This document shows, one piece after another, positions 54,393 through 63,685 of a stretch of 64,000 nt of DNA. The DNA lies in assembly GCF_001047675.1 (NCBI RefSeq), contig NZ_CP011975.1, positions 2,768,073 to 2,832,072 on the forward strand. The letters run 5' to 3'. Source of the stretch: Yersinia aleksiciae. GTDB taxonomy: Bacteria > Pseudomonadota > Gammaproteobacteria > Enterobacterales > Enterobacteriaceae. A program made the position numbers and the translations under genes. Below the pieces are notes generated by a model. It saw only the letters and a list, made by a program, of their open reading frames with translations. It was not told the origin of the DNA and did no database searches. Every line of letters begins with the position of its first letter. The first letter of the stretch is position 1.

Positions 54393-57300
54393 ATGGAAGG
54401 AAATGCTTATCGATTTAGGCGTCTGGCCAGCTGGCTACTGATTTATCTTACCGCAATACAACCCCTCCACCCGGCCATCGCCGCTCAGCAAACACCGGCG
54501 TTTCTGCCAGTGATTGCTATCCGTGCGCCCGATGCGAATGGAGTTTCCCATACCCCCTATAGCGAACTTAATGTCGGCGCTAACGGAATCGTGCTGAATA
54601 ATGCCACAGAGGCGGGGCAGTCTGTGTTGGCAGGTCAACTGGCAGCCAATCCCCATTTTAATGGCGAGAGTGCGAAATTAATCATCAATGAAGTCATCAG
54701 CAACAAGCCGACAACACTGGCGGGTAAGCTGGAGATCTTCGGCCAGAAAGCCGATGTGATTATCGCCAACCCTAATGGTTTGACTTGCAATGGTTGTAGT
54801 TTTATCAATGCCAGCGGCATCACCTTAACCACGGGTACACCGATATTGAGCCCGCAAGGTGAGCTGGAGCGGTTCAATGTGATGAGCGGAACCATCACCG
54901 TCGGTGATAAAGGGTTCGATAGCCAATCACAAGATTATGCCCAACTGATCAGCCGCTCTCTGGCACTTGAGGGGGAAGTCCGGGCCAATCACCTTGATGT
55001 TATTTTGGGCGTTAATCAGGTTGATGACCAACTGGGTCGTATTCAGCCACAAACAGCAACGGGTGCGACTCCGGTCTTGGCACTGGACACCAAAAACTTG
55101 GGCGGCATGTACGCCAATCGCATCCGACTGGTTATCACGGAAAAAGACGTTGCTGCCAATCTTAACAATATCGTCAGTCATCAAGGTGATATCACTATAG
55201 ATACTGTGGGGGATCTGACTTTCGGCAATGTGACAGCGAAAAAAGATCTCAATGTTATTGGCAAAAAGACCACTGTCGCTGCGGGCAGTCAATTACGCAG
55301 TGGGCGTGATATTACCTTAGCGACGACTGAACTTAATAATTTTGGTCAGGTGAAAGCCGAGCGTGATATGCGGTTATTCAGTCATCAGGTACGTAATACG
55401 GGGCCATCGGCTGAACTGTATGCGAATAACCAGATGTGGATACAAAAAGATGCTGCAGGGAATAAAAATGCACTGGTTGAAAATAAGTCCGGCAGCATTA
55501 AAACCGGCGTCGGTGATTTAATTATTCGTACAGATAAGCTGGAAAATACCCGTCAGGTATTTAACGCAGAATGGAGAGAATTAACACCAGATTCGACCAG
55601 CGCAATGATTTATGCTTACGATGAGAATCATTACCCATATAAGACAGTAGCAACATTTTCTAAACAACAACTTCACGGTGAAGGTCCTACAGGATGGTTC
55701 GGCATCGCAGATTTCAGAACTGTTCATATACTTGGGCAATGGTCTTTATATAAATTAAATACAGAGAGAAGTTTGTATGAGATAACAGCGGAAACACCTG
55801 CTGCCACACTCTACTCCGGTAATAATCTGTATATCAATTCTGACCAGCTAACTAACAATGTCAGTAATGTTGGGGCAAAAAAAGATATTTTTCTCACAGG
55901 GAATGACTTTTTAAACCGTAGCCACAGTAACTGGGTACAGGATGATATTTATGATTATGAAGTACGAGGAGTAATGCGTGATGAAAATTATGGGAGGATA
56001 ACTGAGTGGTACGCCCCATGGAGTGAAGCTGAAAAATATCCTGCCGCCATCACTGCTGGGGGGAATATTGTGCTTGATTTTAATAGCCGTATTAATTTAT
56101 CCACGGAGATCCCGGAAAGTGATAATAGGTTCTATACAATCTTAGAGTTAAAAGAACTGACTCAACCTATCCTACAGGGTAAAAACATCCTATTAAATGC
56201 CAATACTATAACCACCAATAATGAACTGATACATGCCAGTGGTGATATCACGTTAATTGCTGAAGATAATATTTATTTAAATAACAGTGCGCTGCGAGGT
56301 AGAGATGTCTCCCTTGCAGCACTCAATGATATTAATGGGATACACGGTGAAATTTCTGGACGGGATATCACGTTGCTTAGTCGCCAAGGGAATGTTGAAT
56401 TCAAGCCAATATATGACAGAGCACATTATCTTCAACCTGATCAACAACGAATTATCAGCCAGATCAATGCAACTGGTGATTTCACTGCGATGGCCGGTAA
56501 TGATATTAATTTGATAGATACGCTTTTGCATCCTGCCGGTAATATTAACTTATCGGCAAGTCAAGATATTAACATTACGCACAGCAAAGATCTGATAGAA
56601 CCCATTCATGACAGAAAAATTTTCACTCGCGAGCAGAATATACAGCTGTTTAATCAATTGCTCACGTTACCGGGGAAATTAAAAAGTCGTGCGGATATTA
56701 ATATAAATTCCGGTAATAGCCTGTCGCTAAAGGGAATCACGCTGGACGCGGGGAGAGATATTAACCTGCACTCTACTCACGATATTGATCTGACGGCGCG
56801 CGATATCTCATTTATATCTGATAACCCTGCCACAATAGAAGAGTACAACTATCCACATGATGATATATACCTGTTCTTCCCCGACTCACGCACCCCTGAA
56901 CTCGACACTAAGATAAGTGCCAACGGCAATATCCTAATCAATGCCGGCCGCGATATTCTGGCTCAGACCACGGAGATCACCGCGGATAATAATATGACTT
57001 TGCTGGCCGGTCAGAATATCCAACTGGCGGCGGTACCTTATCCGGCTGTTGCCCCACGTCGGGATCGCCATAGGGTCACCCGCTTGCAGGCGGGGGGAAA
57101 ACTCAACGCGGCAGCGAACCATCAACTGCTGACCTATGGCGCTGAACTGGCTTCCGGCCACGACATGACGCTAACCTCTGGCAACAATATGCGTTTTGAG
57201 TCGTTGCTTAACGAAGAGCATCAGGGCGGCGGCGATAATTTCAGTTATAGAAAGCTGCAACAGCCGACGCAACTGAGCAGTGGCGGTGCGCTGACACTGA

Positions 57301-59531
57301 TTTCAAACGGCAGCATTCTGTTTCAGGCCACTCAACTGGTGGCTAAAAGTGTCATGGACATCGCCGCTGAAGGCGGTTACTTATTCGCCCAAGCGATGGA
57401 AGAGACCAGCCACTCGGAAGCGCACTGGACCACCCGCACATGGTATGGGCGGAAAAAGTCGCACCATAATGTCAGCCACTCCAGCATCAATAAAGTCACG
57501 GAATTCACCGCCGAAGGTGATATTAGCCTGTTAAGCCGCGATGACAGCACCTATCAGGCCAGCAAAATCGCCGCCGGGCAGAATGCCAGGCTCACCAGCA
57601 CCCACGGCAAAGTGATTTTCGACGCGGTAAAAGACGCCACTTTCGCGCAAAAAACCACGCTGGCGAAAGGTTTTTACATCAAACAGACCGATAACGGCTA
57701 TCAGCAGGGCAAATGGGTACTGCCCGCCATCTATACCGGCGGCGAGTTAACCGTTAATGCCGCACAAGGTATCAGCGCTGATGTTAAGGCCAGAAATAAC
57801 CAATCGGTCCAGGCGGCGGTTAATGAACTGGCAGCCCTCCCCGGTAACCAATGGCTGAAACAGCTGTACCTGCGCGATGACGTGCAGTGGCAAAAAGTGA
57901 TGGATGCCTACCACCACTGGGATCACCAAAGCGAGCACCTAAACCCGGTGGTTGCTGCGGTCATTGGTATTGGTGTGGCCGTCGCCACTGCGGGATCGGG
58001 GCTGGTTGCCACCGCCAACAGTGCTGTGGGCGGCGGTGTCGCGGGCGGCGCAGTGACTGGGGGGATCTCCGCACTGGCGTCGCAGGCCGCGGTCGCACTG
58101 GTCAATAATCAGGGGGATCTCTCCCAAACCTTCAAAGATCTGGGCAGTCAATCATCGGTAAAATCGTTGGTCACCTCGATGGCACTGGGTGGCGCACTGA
58201 GCGGATTTGATGGGCTGATGGGGTGGGAGAGCGCCGCTGACGGAGCCACTGCCGCCAAACTGCCACGGCTGAGCAATGGCGACTGGAGCAAAGTTGCACA
58301 GCGGGTCGCGGGTCAATCTATCATCAGTTCCAGCCTGAACACGGGCATCAACGGCGGCAGTTTTAAAGATAATCTGACCGTGGCGCTGCTCGCCAATATT
58401 GGCGGCCAGTTACACGCCGAAGGGGCCAATCTGATTGGCAATAACGGTGCGGTGTTGGGCGCGCCCGGCAAAGCGGTCAGCCATGCGATGATGGCCGGTA
58501 TCGCTGCAGAAATCGGCGGTGGCAATGCCAAAGGTGCCGCCGCAGGCGCACTGGCAGCAGAGCTGGCTGGGGTGGTGATGGGGGAAAACTTCATCGGCTC
58601 GCAACAGTGGCAGGAACAGCAGGCGCAACTTAGTCGTATTGCAGGTGCTGTTGCCGGAGCTTTAGCCACTGGAAAAGCAGAGGGTGTCTACAGTGGTGCT
58701 GATGCCGCCGAAGTGGTCGAGCGGTTTAACCGTCAATTACATCTGGCAGAAATCAAGGCAGTTAACGAACTGGCGCAAGATGACCGAGTTAAGCAAGAGC
58801 GCTTTTTGGCCGCATCTTGTCGACAAGTTAATTGCACCGCACAGGCGTCACTAAATTCTGCTGAGCGTATGCAGGCTGAAACGTTAATGGCCCAGTATCC
58901 TAATACGCCAGAAGAAGAGGGTATTCTGACCCATTATTGGATACAAAAAGAGAAGAAACGCTTTGGTAATTACCCCGCTCTTACAGGTTTTGAGCAAATC
59001 CAGTTATTTACCTATACGGATGCTGATAAACTTTCTGATAGCCAAACTTTCGCTAAGAATCAGTGGATTGAGAGTGCCAGTAAAGCTACCGGCTGGTCTA
59101 AGGAGACGATAGAAGCTCTTGGGTTATCTATATCTCTGGTTGGGCTGGTGCGGGGACAAAAGAGGGGAGGTACAAAGGTTGCCCCAAATACTTTTGGTAT
59201 TACTCAGTCACGTATTAATCTTATGAAAGGAGACAAGCGCGCTGGTTGGGAGCATGTTGTTGAACGTCATTTTTCAGGCAAAACAAATGCCAGCCAGTTC
59301 AGTATAAGCCAGCAAGAACTAAGGGCTATCTTGCAAGATAAAAGTAGTGTTCAAACACCAATTAGCCGTACTATTCCAAGCAATGAAAGTCCTAGATATG
59401 AAAGAGTTATCGATGTAGGCAAGCCAATTGGTTTTGATAAATTCAGTGGGGGGGTGTCAACCTCAATTATGACTGTCTTAACTGATAAGCATGGTAATTT
59501 AATCACAGCTACGCCAGGGAGAATCCAATGA
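54393..59531 (+). CDS. cdiA: CdiA-like two-partner-secretion exoprotein with C-terminal nuclease-like toxin
   Basis: This 1712-aa protein has the layout of a CdiA/TpsA contact-dependent inhibition effector. A signal peptide (RLASWLLIYLTAIQPLHPAIA, about 10-30) leads into a TPS domain with the NPNG motif at 126-129 and the paired Cys132/Cys135. Beta-helical filament sequence runs to about residue 1150. A DUF637-like block (LYLRDDVQWQKVMDAYHHWD) and a Gly/Ala-rich pretoxin region (1185-1430) follow. The usual VENN boundary is not found; VERFN near residue 1436 may be its remnant. The last 100 residues carry HVVERHF (His1621, Arg1625, His1626) and end DKHGNLITATPGRIQ, a layout like BECR-fold RNases (EndoU, colicin D/E5-like). 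RNase activity is inference. The protein is short for a CdiA, and no cdiB lies nearby. Its stop overlaps the immunity gene by 4 bp. Confidence 0.85.
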   Translation: MEGNAYRFRRLASWLLIYLTAIQPLHPAIAAQQTPAFLPVIAIRAPDANGVSHTPYSELNVGANGIVLNNATEAGQSVLAGQLAANPHFNGESAKLIINEVISNKPTTLAGKLEIFGQKADVIIANPNGLTCNGCSFINASGITLTTGTPILSPQGELERFNVMSGTITVGDKGFDSQSQDYAQLISRSLALEGEVRANHLDVILGVNQVDDQLGRIQPQTATGATPVLALDTKNLGGMYANRIRLVITEKDVAANLNNIVSHQGDITIDTVGDLTFGNVTAKKDLNVIGKKTTVAAGSQLRSGRDITLATTELNNFGQVKAERDMRLFSHQVRNTGPSAELYANNQMWIQKDAAGNKNALVENKSGSIKTGVGDLIIRTDKLENTRQVFNAEWRELTPDSTSAMIYAYDENHYPYKTVATFSKQQLHGEGPTGWFGIADFRTVHILGQWSLYKLNTERSLYEITAETPAATLYSGNNLYINSDQLTNNVSNVGAKKDIFLTGNDFLNRSHSNWVQDDIYDYEVRGVMRDENYGRITEWYAPWSEAEKYPAAITAGGNIVLDFNSRINLSTEIPESDNRFYTILELKELTQPILQGKNILLNANTITTNNELIHASGDITLIAEDNIYLNNSALRGRDVSLAALNDINGIHGEISGRDITLLSRQGNVEFKPIYDRAHYLQPDQQRIISQINATGDFTAMAGNDINLIDTLLHPAGNINLSASQDINITHSKDLIEPIHDRKIFTREQNIQLFNQLLTLPGKLKSRADININSGNSLSLKGITLDAGRDINLHSTHDIDLTARDISFISDNPATIEEYNYPHDDIYLFFPDSRTPELDTKISANGNILINAGRDILAQTTEITADNNMTLLAGQNIQLAAVPYPAVAPRRDRHRVTRLQAGGKLNAAANHQLLTYGAELASGHDMTLTSGNNMRFESLLNEEHQGGGDNFSYRKLQQPTQLSSGGALTLISNGSILFQATQLVAKSVMDIAAEGGYLFAQAMEETSHSEAHWTTRTWYGRKKSHHNVSHSSINKVTEFTAEGDISLLSRDDSTYQASKIAAGQNARLTSTHGKVIFDAVKDATFAQKTTLAKGFYIKQTDNGYQQGKWVLPAIYTGGELTVNAAQGISADVKARNNQSVQAAVNELAALPGNQWLKQLYLRDDVQWQKVMDAYHHWDHQSEHLNPVVAAVIGIGVAVATAGSGLVATANSAVGGGVAGGAVTGGISALASQAAVALVNNQGDLSQTFKDLGSQSSVKSLVTSMALGGALSGFDGLMGWESAADGATAAKLPRLSNGDWSKVAQRVAGQSIISSSLNTGINGGSFKDNLTVALLANIGGQLHAEGANLIGNNGAVLGAPGKAVSHAMMAGIAAEIGGGNAKGAAAGALAAELAGVVMGENFIGSQQWQEQQAQLSRIAGAVAGALATGKAEGVYSGADAAEVVERFNRQLHLAEIKAVNELAQDDRVKQERFLAASCRQVNCTAQASLNSAERMQAETLMAQYPNTPEEEGILTHYWIQKEKKRFGNYPALTGFEQIQLFTYTDADKLSDSQTFAKNQWIESASKATGWSKETIEALGLSISLVGLVRGQKRGGTKVAPNTFGITQSRINLMKGDKRAGWEHVVERHFSGKTNASQFSISQQELRAILQDKSSVQTPISRTIPSNESPRYERVIDVGKPIGFDKFSGGVSTSIMTVLTDKHGNLITATPGRIQ
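58372..58614 (+). repeat. 243-bp direct repeat, copy 1 (inside cdiA)
   Basis: This segment of the pretoxin region recurs at 60000-60242 with only two base differences that I can see (AAA to AAC, GGC to GGA). Both copies are read in the same frame. Confidence 0.95.
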
Positions 59532-59863
59532 GACTTATAGGATCAAGAACCGAATCTCTTCGAAAAGAGGAGTTACAGAAATCCGAACTCTTTATAAAGA
59601 AAAATAAGATGATAGTTAATTTCCTTAATCAGAAATTTTCTCCTGTTAAGTCTGCATATCTATTAGCGCATACACCAGAGCAGGGAGAGGATATTTACCG
59701 CATCCTTGTTAATGGATGTATTGTTATCGAGTTTGAAATATCAAGGCTTGATTCAACGATAAGTGATATTGAAGAAATGCCAGTTTCATATTATTCAAAA
59801 TTGATAAAAAATAAGTCAGCTAAGTTAGACTTACTCATTGCATTAGATTTAGCTAATAACTAG
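59528..59863 (+). CDS. cdiI: Putative CDI immunity protein for the CdiA C-terminal toxin
   Basis: The 111-aa protein starts inside the cdiA stop codon (ATGA), with GGGAGA upstream, as immunity genes usually do. It is AT-rich, charged and without a signal or membrane segment, so it should act in the cytoplasm, where the toxin arrives. I recognise no family. The role is inferred from position, size and composition. Confidence 0.72.
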   Translation: MRLIGSRTESLRKEELQKSELFIKKNKMIVNFLNQKFSPVKSAYLLAHTPEQGEDIYRILVNGCIVIEFEISRLDSTISDIEEMPVSYYSKLIKNKSAKLDLLIALDLANN

Positions 59864-59999
59864 CAGGATTGTCTCGGATTATACGTTTGGGTATTACTTT
59901 ACAGGTTATTATCATTCCTAATAATTAACCGTTACCACTCATGGTGGTGGTTAGTTATTTTAAAATCTCAACTTTTCAAGTTACTCACCTTAATTCACT
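59864..59999. other. Spacer between immunity gene and displaced toxin module
   Basis: This 136-bp AT-rich gap has no ribosome binding site for the following module. ACCAC/GTGGT near 59934-59950 could form a small hairpin followed by TTATTTTAAAA, a possible weak terminator for the immunity gene. Confidence 0.4.
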
Positions 60000-60242
60000 A
60001 TCTGACCGTGGCGCTGCTCGCCAATATTGGCGGCCAGTTACACGCCGAAGGGGCCAATCTGATTGGCAATAACGGTGCGGTGTTGGGCGCGCCCGGCAAA
60101 GCGGTCAGCCATGCGATGATGGCCGGTATCGCTGCAGAAATCGGCGGTGGCAATGCCAACGGTGCCGCCGCAGGAGCACTGGCAGCAGAGCTGGCTGGGG
60201 TGGTGATGGGGGAAAACTTCATCGGCTCGCAACAGTGGCAGG
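60000..60242 (+). repeat. 243-bp direct repeat, copy 2 (start of orphan module)
   Basis: Near-identical to 58372-58614, offset 1628 bp. Similarity begins abruptly at ATCTGACCGTGG and ends at CAACAGTGGCAGG, after which the two modules diverge completely. Confidence 0.95.
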
Positions 60243-61297
60243 CGAAGTCTGAGCGTCAAGCCCAGCTAACCCGGTTCTTCGGTGGTGTGGTAGGGGCGGT
60301 ATTTACTGGCACATCGGAAGGTGCCTACAGTGGTGCCAATGCCGCCGAAACTGCATTTCGTTATAACTATCTCAGCCACCATCAACAAAAGCTGATGGAA
60401 GCTGAAATGGCGGCGGCTGAAACATTGGCGGATAAGGGCAAAGTCTTTATTGACTGGGGGCTGACCAGCACCACACAGGACGGGGCTTTTGCGGCCGGCA
60501 TTGTTGCAGGAGTGCCAGAAGGGCTCTACGACAGCGCCGTTGAATTGCTGGGGATGCTAAAAGAGCCTCGGCAAGCTATTGCCGCACTGAGAGAGCTGGT
60601 TAACAGTGATGATGTTATTGTCACGGTGGTGCAAAGTGTTAAGCAAGACTGGCTGGCCCGGATTAACAGAATGGAGGCCCACTACCAGCGGGCCGGCGTG
60701 AGGGGAGCCTATGATTCAGGAAGAGAAGCCGGTAAGCTGCTGTTGGAGTTTGGTGGCTACGCCACAGGCGCGGTCGGTGCCACCGCGGGTGCTGCGAGTA
60801 TCACGGCGAAAGGTGTGCGTTTTGCCAGTAAGCAGGTTGAGAAGTTTGAGGTACCAAAGGTTGCAAGTGTAAATCAGTCAACAACGGGCATCAAATGGGG
60901 GGAAGGTATTAGACATCAAGGGATGCCGTGGGAAAATTATGTGGGAACACAACTTCCAGCAGATGCTCGATTACCGAAGAATTTTAAAACGTTTGATTAC
61001 TATAATTCCATCTCCCGAACCGCTATCAGTGTAAAAACCTTAGATACTACCACCGCAGTTCGAGTGGCGAATCCAAGGCAAATCTACAGATCGTTGAAAG
61101 GTAACATTGACGAGGTTGCGAAATTTGATACGTATATACTTTCAGGCGAAACGTTAAAAGCCTCAATGATCACGAGTAGAGAAATACAATTGGCTGTTCC
61201 GGCACAGACGAGTAGATCCCAGTGGACAGAAATAAATCGGGCTATTGAGTATGGTAAAAGTCAAGGCGTGAAAGTTGCTGTAACAAAGGTAAAATAG
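60008..61297 (+). CDS. Orphan CdiA-CT module, Zn-dependent DNase type (EC869-o11-like)
   Basis: This 429-codon open frame begins mid-way through pretoxin sequence ([14 protein letters not shown]) with a GTG and no ribosome binding site. It is best read as a displaced 3' end of a cdiA gene, not an independent gene. Residues 1-78 repeat cdiA; 80-285 are an alternative pretoxin and entry region (FRYNYL where VENN is expected). The toxin domain is about 290-429. It shows Glu309, Asp330, Ser341 and Lys343 ([20 protein letters not shown]), the E / D / S-x-K set of the PD-(D/E)XK-type nuclease known from the E. coli EC869 orphan-11 toxin. The Glu-Asp spacing of 21 is the same. It ends [20 protein letters not shown]. 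The cognate immunity gene follows after 2 bp. Confidence 0.82.
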   Translation: MALLANIGGQLHAEGANLIGNNGAVLGAPGKAVSHAMMAGIAAEIGGGNANGAAAGALAAELAGVVMGENFIGSQQWQAKSERQAQLTRFFGGVVGAVFTGTSEGAYSGANAAETAFRYNYLSHHQQKLMEAEMAAAETLADKGKVFIDWGLTSTTQDGAFAAGIVAGVPEGLYDSAVELLGMLKEPRQAIAALRELVNSDDVIVTVVQSVKQDWLARINRMEAHYQRAGVRGAYDSGREAGKLLLEFGGYATGAVGATAGAASITAKGVRFASKQVEKFEVPKVASVNQSTTGIKWGEGIRHQGMPWENYVGTQLPADARLPKNFKTFDYYNSISRTAISVKTLDTTTAVRVANPRQIYRSLKGNIDEVAKFDTYILSGETLKASMITSREIQLAVPAQTSRSQWTEINRAIEYGKSQGVKVAVTKVK

Positions 61298-61299
61298 TT

Positions 61300-61800
61300 A
61301 TGTTCATTAAAGATCAAGATTACTGGGCATCAGTTTATTCAACAAAAGAATTTTTGAGTGTTGAAACTGATTCGGGATTTGGCAGAGTTCGTAGAGATCC
61401 ACTTTTTCCTCCCTACCTATTGCAGCCAGATGCAGATGATCAAACTATTGGCAATATTATCCTCAAGGCATTGTTAGATAGTCGAACCTTAACTTCACTT
61501 GAGGAACGCGTTGCATTTTTTGATCTCGAAAAAGGCAAAGAGCAATATGCTGCTTGGATAGCTATGCTGATGGAAAGATATGGTTATAAAACCAAAAAAT
61601 CCTTATTTAAAGATATGAAAAATTGCTCTATTCATTGTGTTAATGATCTGATTATGATCTCACCTACTCACCATGAAAAACTCGAAGCATGGAGTGGTAA
61701 GGGAATAAAGGAATCGGATCATGTGGCTATCTCAGCAAATAGCTTACCAGCAGAAATCGGCGCGGCCCTGCGATTAGCGATTAGCCGTTGCACCGGGTGA
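61300..61800 (+). CDS. CdiI immunity protein (PF07262-like) for the orphan DNase module
   Basis: The 166-aa cytoplasmic protein starts 2 bp after the orphan toxin module. The block [16 protein letters not shown] (about residues 49-64) fits the CdiI/DUF1436 family, whose members bind EC869-o11-type DNase toxins. It lacks an obvious promoter; expression may rely on readthrough or an internal promoter. Even if the toxin is silent, this gene could protect against neighbours carrying the active version. Confidence 0.78.
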   Translation: MFIKDQDYWASVYSTKEFLSVETDSGFGRVRRDPLFPPYLLQPDADDQTIGNIILKALLDSRTLTSLEERVAFFDLEKGKEQYAAWIAMLMERYGYKTKKSLFKDMKNCSIHCVNDLIMISPTHHEKLEAWSGKGIKESDHVAISANSLPAEIGAALRLAISRCTG

Positions 61801-61834
61801 TAATGATCCCCTTTACTTTCTCAACTTCCTTAAC

Positions 61835-61866
61835 AAAAAATCCCGGCTAAAAACCGGGATTTTAAA
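61835..61866. terminator. Bidirectional terminator between cdiI and speD
   Basis: AAAATCCCGG (61837-61846) pairs with CCGGGATTTT (61854-61863) over a 7-nt loop. The A-run before and T-run after allow use from both strands, for the convergent orphan immunity gene and speD. Confidence 0.88.
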
Positions 61867-61888
61867 GGCTGATATTACCTACGATTTA

Positions 61889-62683
61889 TCACACTTCTGG
61901 CACGTTACGGCCATAGTAGATTTCCTGCATTTCTTTATATAACAGGCGGGTAATGCGTTCTCGCTCTTCCGCGCTCAACTCTTCTGGCTTGGCGTTAAAC
62001 AGATAATGCTTCAAGTCGAAATCTTTCAGCATCATCTTGGTATGGAAGATATTTTCCTGATAAACATTCACATCCATCATGTGATAAAGCGATTTCATAT
62101 CGTCTGACATAAAGTTCTGAATCGAGTTAATTTTATGATCGATAAAGTGTTTAACCCCGTTGATATCACGAGTAAATCCACGCACCCGATAATCCATGGT
62201 GACAATGTCGGATTCCAACTGGTGGATCAGGTAATTCAGGGCTTTCAGCGGTGAAATCACCCCGCAGGTGGAGACTTCGATATCCGCACGGAATGTGCAT
62301 AGCCCCGCTTCAGGGTGGCTTTCCGGGTAGGTATGGACGCAGATATGACTCTTGTCCAAATGAGCAACCACCGCATTTGGCAGCGGGCCGGGGTGTTCTG
62401 ATGTATCGACATCACGGGGATCGACAGGTTCTTCGCTGACCAAAATGGTGACACTGGCCCCCTGTGGATCGTAATCCTGACGTGCAATATTCAATATATT
62501 GGCACCAATGATCGAGCAGGTTTCGCTCAAGATCTCGGTCAGGCGGTTGGCGTTGTACTGTTCGTCAATGTAGGCGATATAGCCATCGCGGTCATCTGCG
62601 GTCTTGGCATAACAAATATCGTAAATACAAAAACTCAGGCTTTTCGTCAGGTTGTTGAAGCCGTGTAGTTTAAGCTTGGACAA
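61889..62683 (-). CDS. speD: SpeD, S-adenosylmethionine decarboxylase proenzyme
   Basis: SpeD supplies decarboxylated SAM for spermidine synthesis. The 264-aa proenzyme matches E. coli throughout. Self-cleavage occurs at Lys111-Ser112 in [14 protein letters not shown], where Ser112 becomes the pyruvoyl group. It lies 14 bp after speE on the same strand and ends at a shared terminator. Confidence 0.98.
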   Translation of the reverse strand: MSKLKLHGFNNLTKSLSFCIYDICYAKTADDRDGYIAYIDEQYNANRLTEILSETCSIIGANILNIARQDYDPQGASVTILVSEEPVDPRDVDTSEHPGPLPNAVVAHLDKSHICVHTYPESHPEAGLCTFRADIEVSTCGVISPLKALNYLIHQLESDIVTMDYRVRGFTRDINGVKHFIDHKINSIQNFMSDDMKSLYHMMDVNVYQENIFHTKMMLKDFDLKHYLFNAKPEELSAEERERITRLLYKEMQEIYYGRNVPEV

Positions 62684-62697
62684 TTTGGTTCCGCTCC

Positions 62698-63570
62698 TTA
62701 TGAATTATCAACACGGGTCGTTAACGCATCCAACAGATATTGTGGCAATGCAAAGCTGCCGACATGAATGGCTGGATTATAGTAACGGCAAGTTAGACCC
62801 GCATCGGCAAAACGTTGTTGCAGTGTGGTCAGATCTAGCTGACGCAGCGATGGATTCTGAGTCGCCCAAGCGAAGGTCATAATGCCACCGTAATAGGTTG
62901 GAATGGCGGCCTGATAAAAACTGACATCGCTGAAATAGTGGCTAAGCTTATTGTGGCTGTCGACCGCTTCATCTTGTTGCAGGAAGCAAACACCGTTTTG
63001 TGCCACAAAAATGCCGCCGTCGTTCAGGCTACGAGCGCATCCTTGGTAGAAAGCAGAGGTAAACAGGCTTTCCCCAGGGCCGATAGGGTCGGTACAGTCA
63101 GAGATAATGACATCGAATTTTTCAGTGGTTTGATTAACGAAGTTAACGCCATCATCGATCACCAATGTGAAACGGGGATCATCATAGGCACCGGCACTGT
63201 GATTCGGCAGATACTGGCGGCAGAACGCCACCACACCGGCGTCAATTTCAACCATGGTAATGTGGTCGATGTTTTTATGGCGGCTGACTTCGCGCAGCAT
63301 TGCACCGTCACCACCACCGATGATCAGCACCTTCTTCGCCTGACCGTGGGCCAGTATAGGGACGTGAGTCATCATTTCGTGATAGATAAATTCATCACGT
63401 TCGGTGGTTTGCACCACACCATCTAAAGCCATTACCCGGCCCAGCACTGAGTTCTCAAAAATTACCAGATCCTGATGCTCAGTTTTTTCGCGGTACAGGA
63501 CATTTTCTACTGAAAAGTACTGGCCGAAGTTGGCATGTAATGTTTCATACCATAGTTCTTTCTGTGACAT
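62698..63570 (-). CDS. speE: SpeE, spermidine synthase
   Basis: SpeE transfers the aminopropyl group from decarboxylated SAM to putrescine. From ATG 63570 the product is 290 aa starting [19 protein letters not shown]. The nucleotide-binding [15 protein letters not shown] near residue 80 and the [14 protein letters not shown] active-site loop are intact. The open frame runs 26 codons further upstream without family support. Operon speE-speD. Confidence 0.98.
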   Translation of the reverse strand: MSQKELWYETLHANFGQYFSVENVLYREKTEHQDLVIFENSVLGRVMALDGVVQTTERDEFIYHEMMTHVPILAHGQAKKVLIIGGGDGAMLREVSRHKNIDHITMVEIDAGVVAFCRQYLPNHSAGAYDDPRFTLVIDDGVNFVNQTTEKFDVIISDCTDPIGPGESLFTSAFYQGCARSLNDGGIFVAQNGVCFLQQDEAVDSHNKLSHYFSDVSFYQAAIPTYYGGIMTFAWATQNPSLRQLDLTTLQQRFADAGLTCRYYNPAIHVGSFALPQYLLDALTTRVDNS

Positions 63571-63685
63571 GTTCGGGGCTTCTCCTTCGCAGTAACAGCC
63601 ATGAAAAATGGGGGGCAACATCATAGCCAACTCTGCCTGAGGTTGCACGGCGGAATTCCAGACTGAAAGGATAAAGGTGGGATCG

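Noticed and set aside
58313..58669. 118-codon minus-strand open frame in the cdiA pretoxin, with a copy at 59998-60222
   Set aside because: It appears twice only because the underlying DNA is duplicated; composition is that of an antisense shadow of Gly/Ala codons.
60008..61297. Orphan toxin module as an independently translated gene
   Set aside because: The GTG start is inside repeated pretoxin sequence, no ribosome binding site precedes it, and no signal peptide is present; it is a displaced cdiA 3' end.
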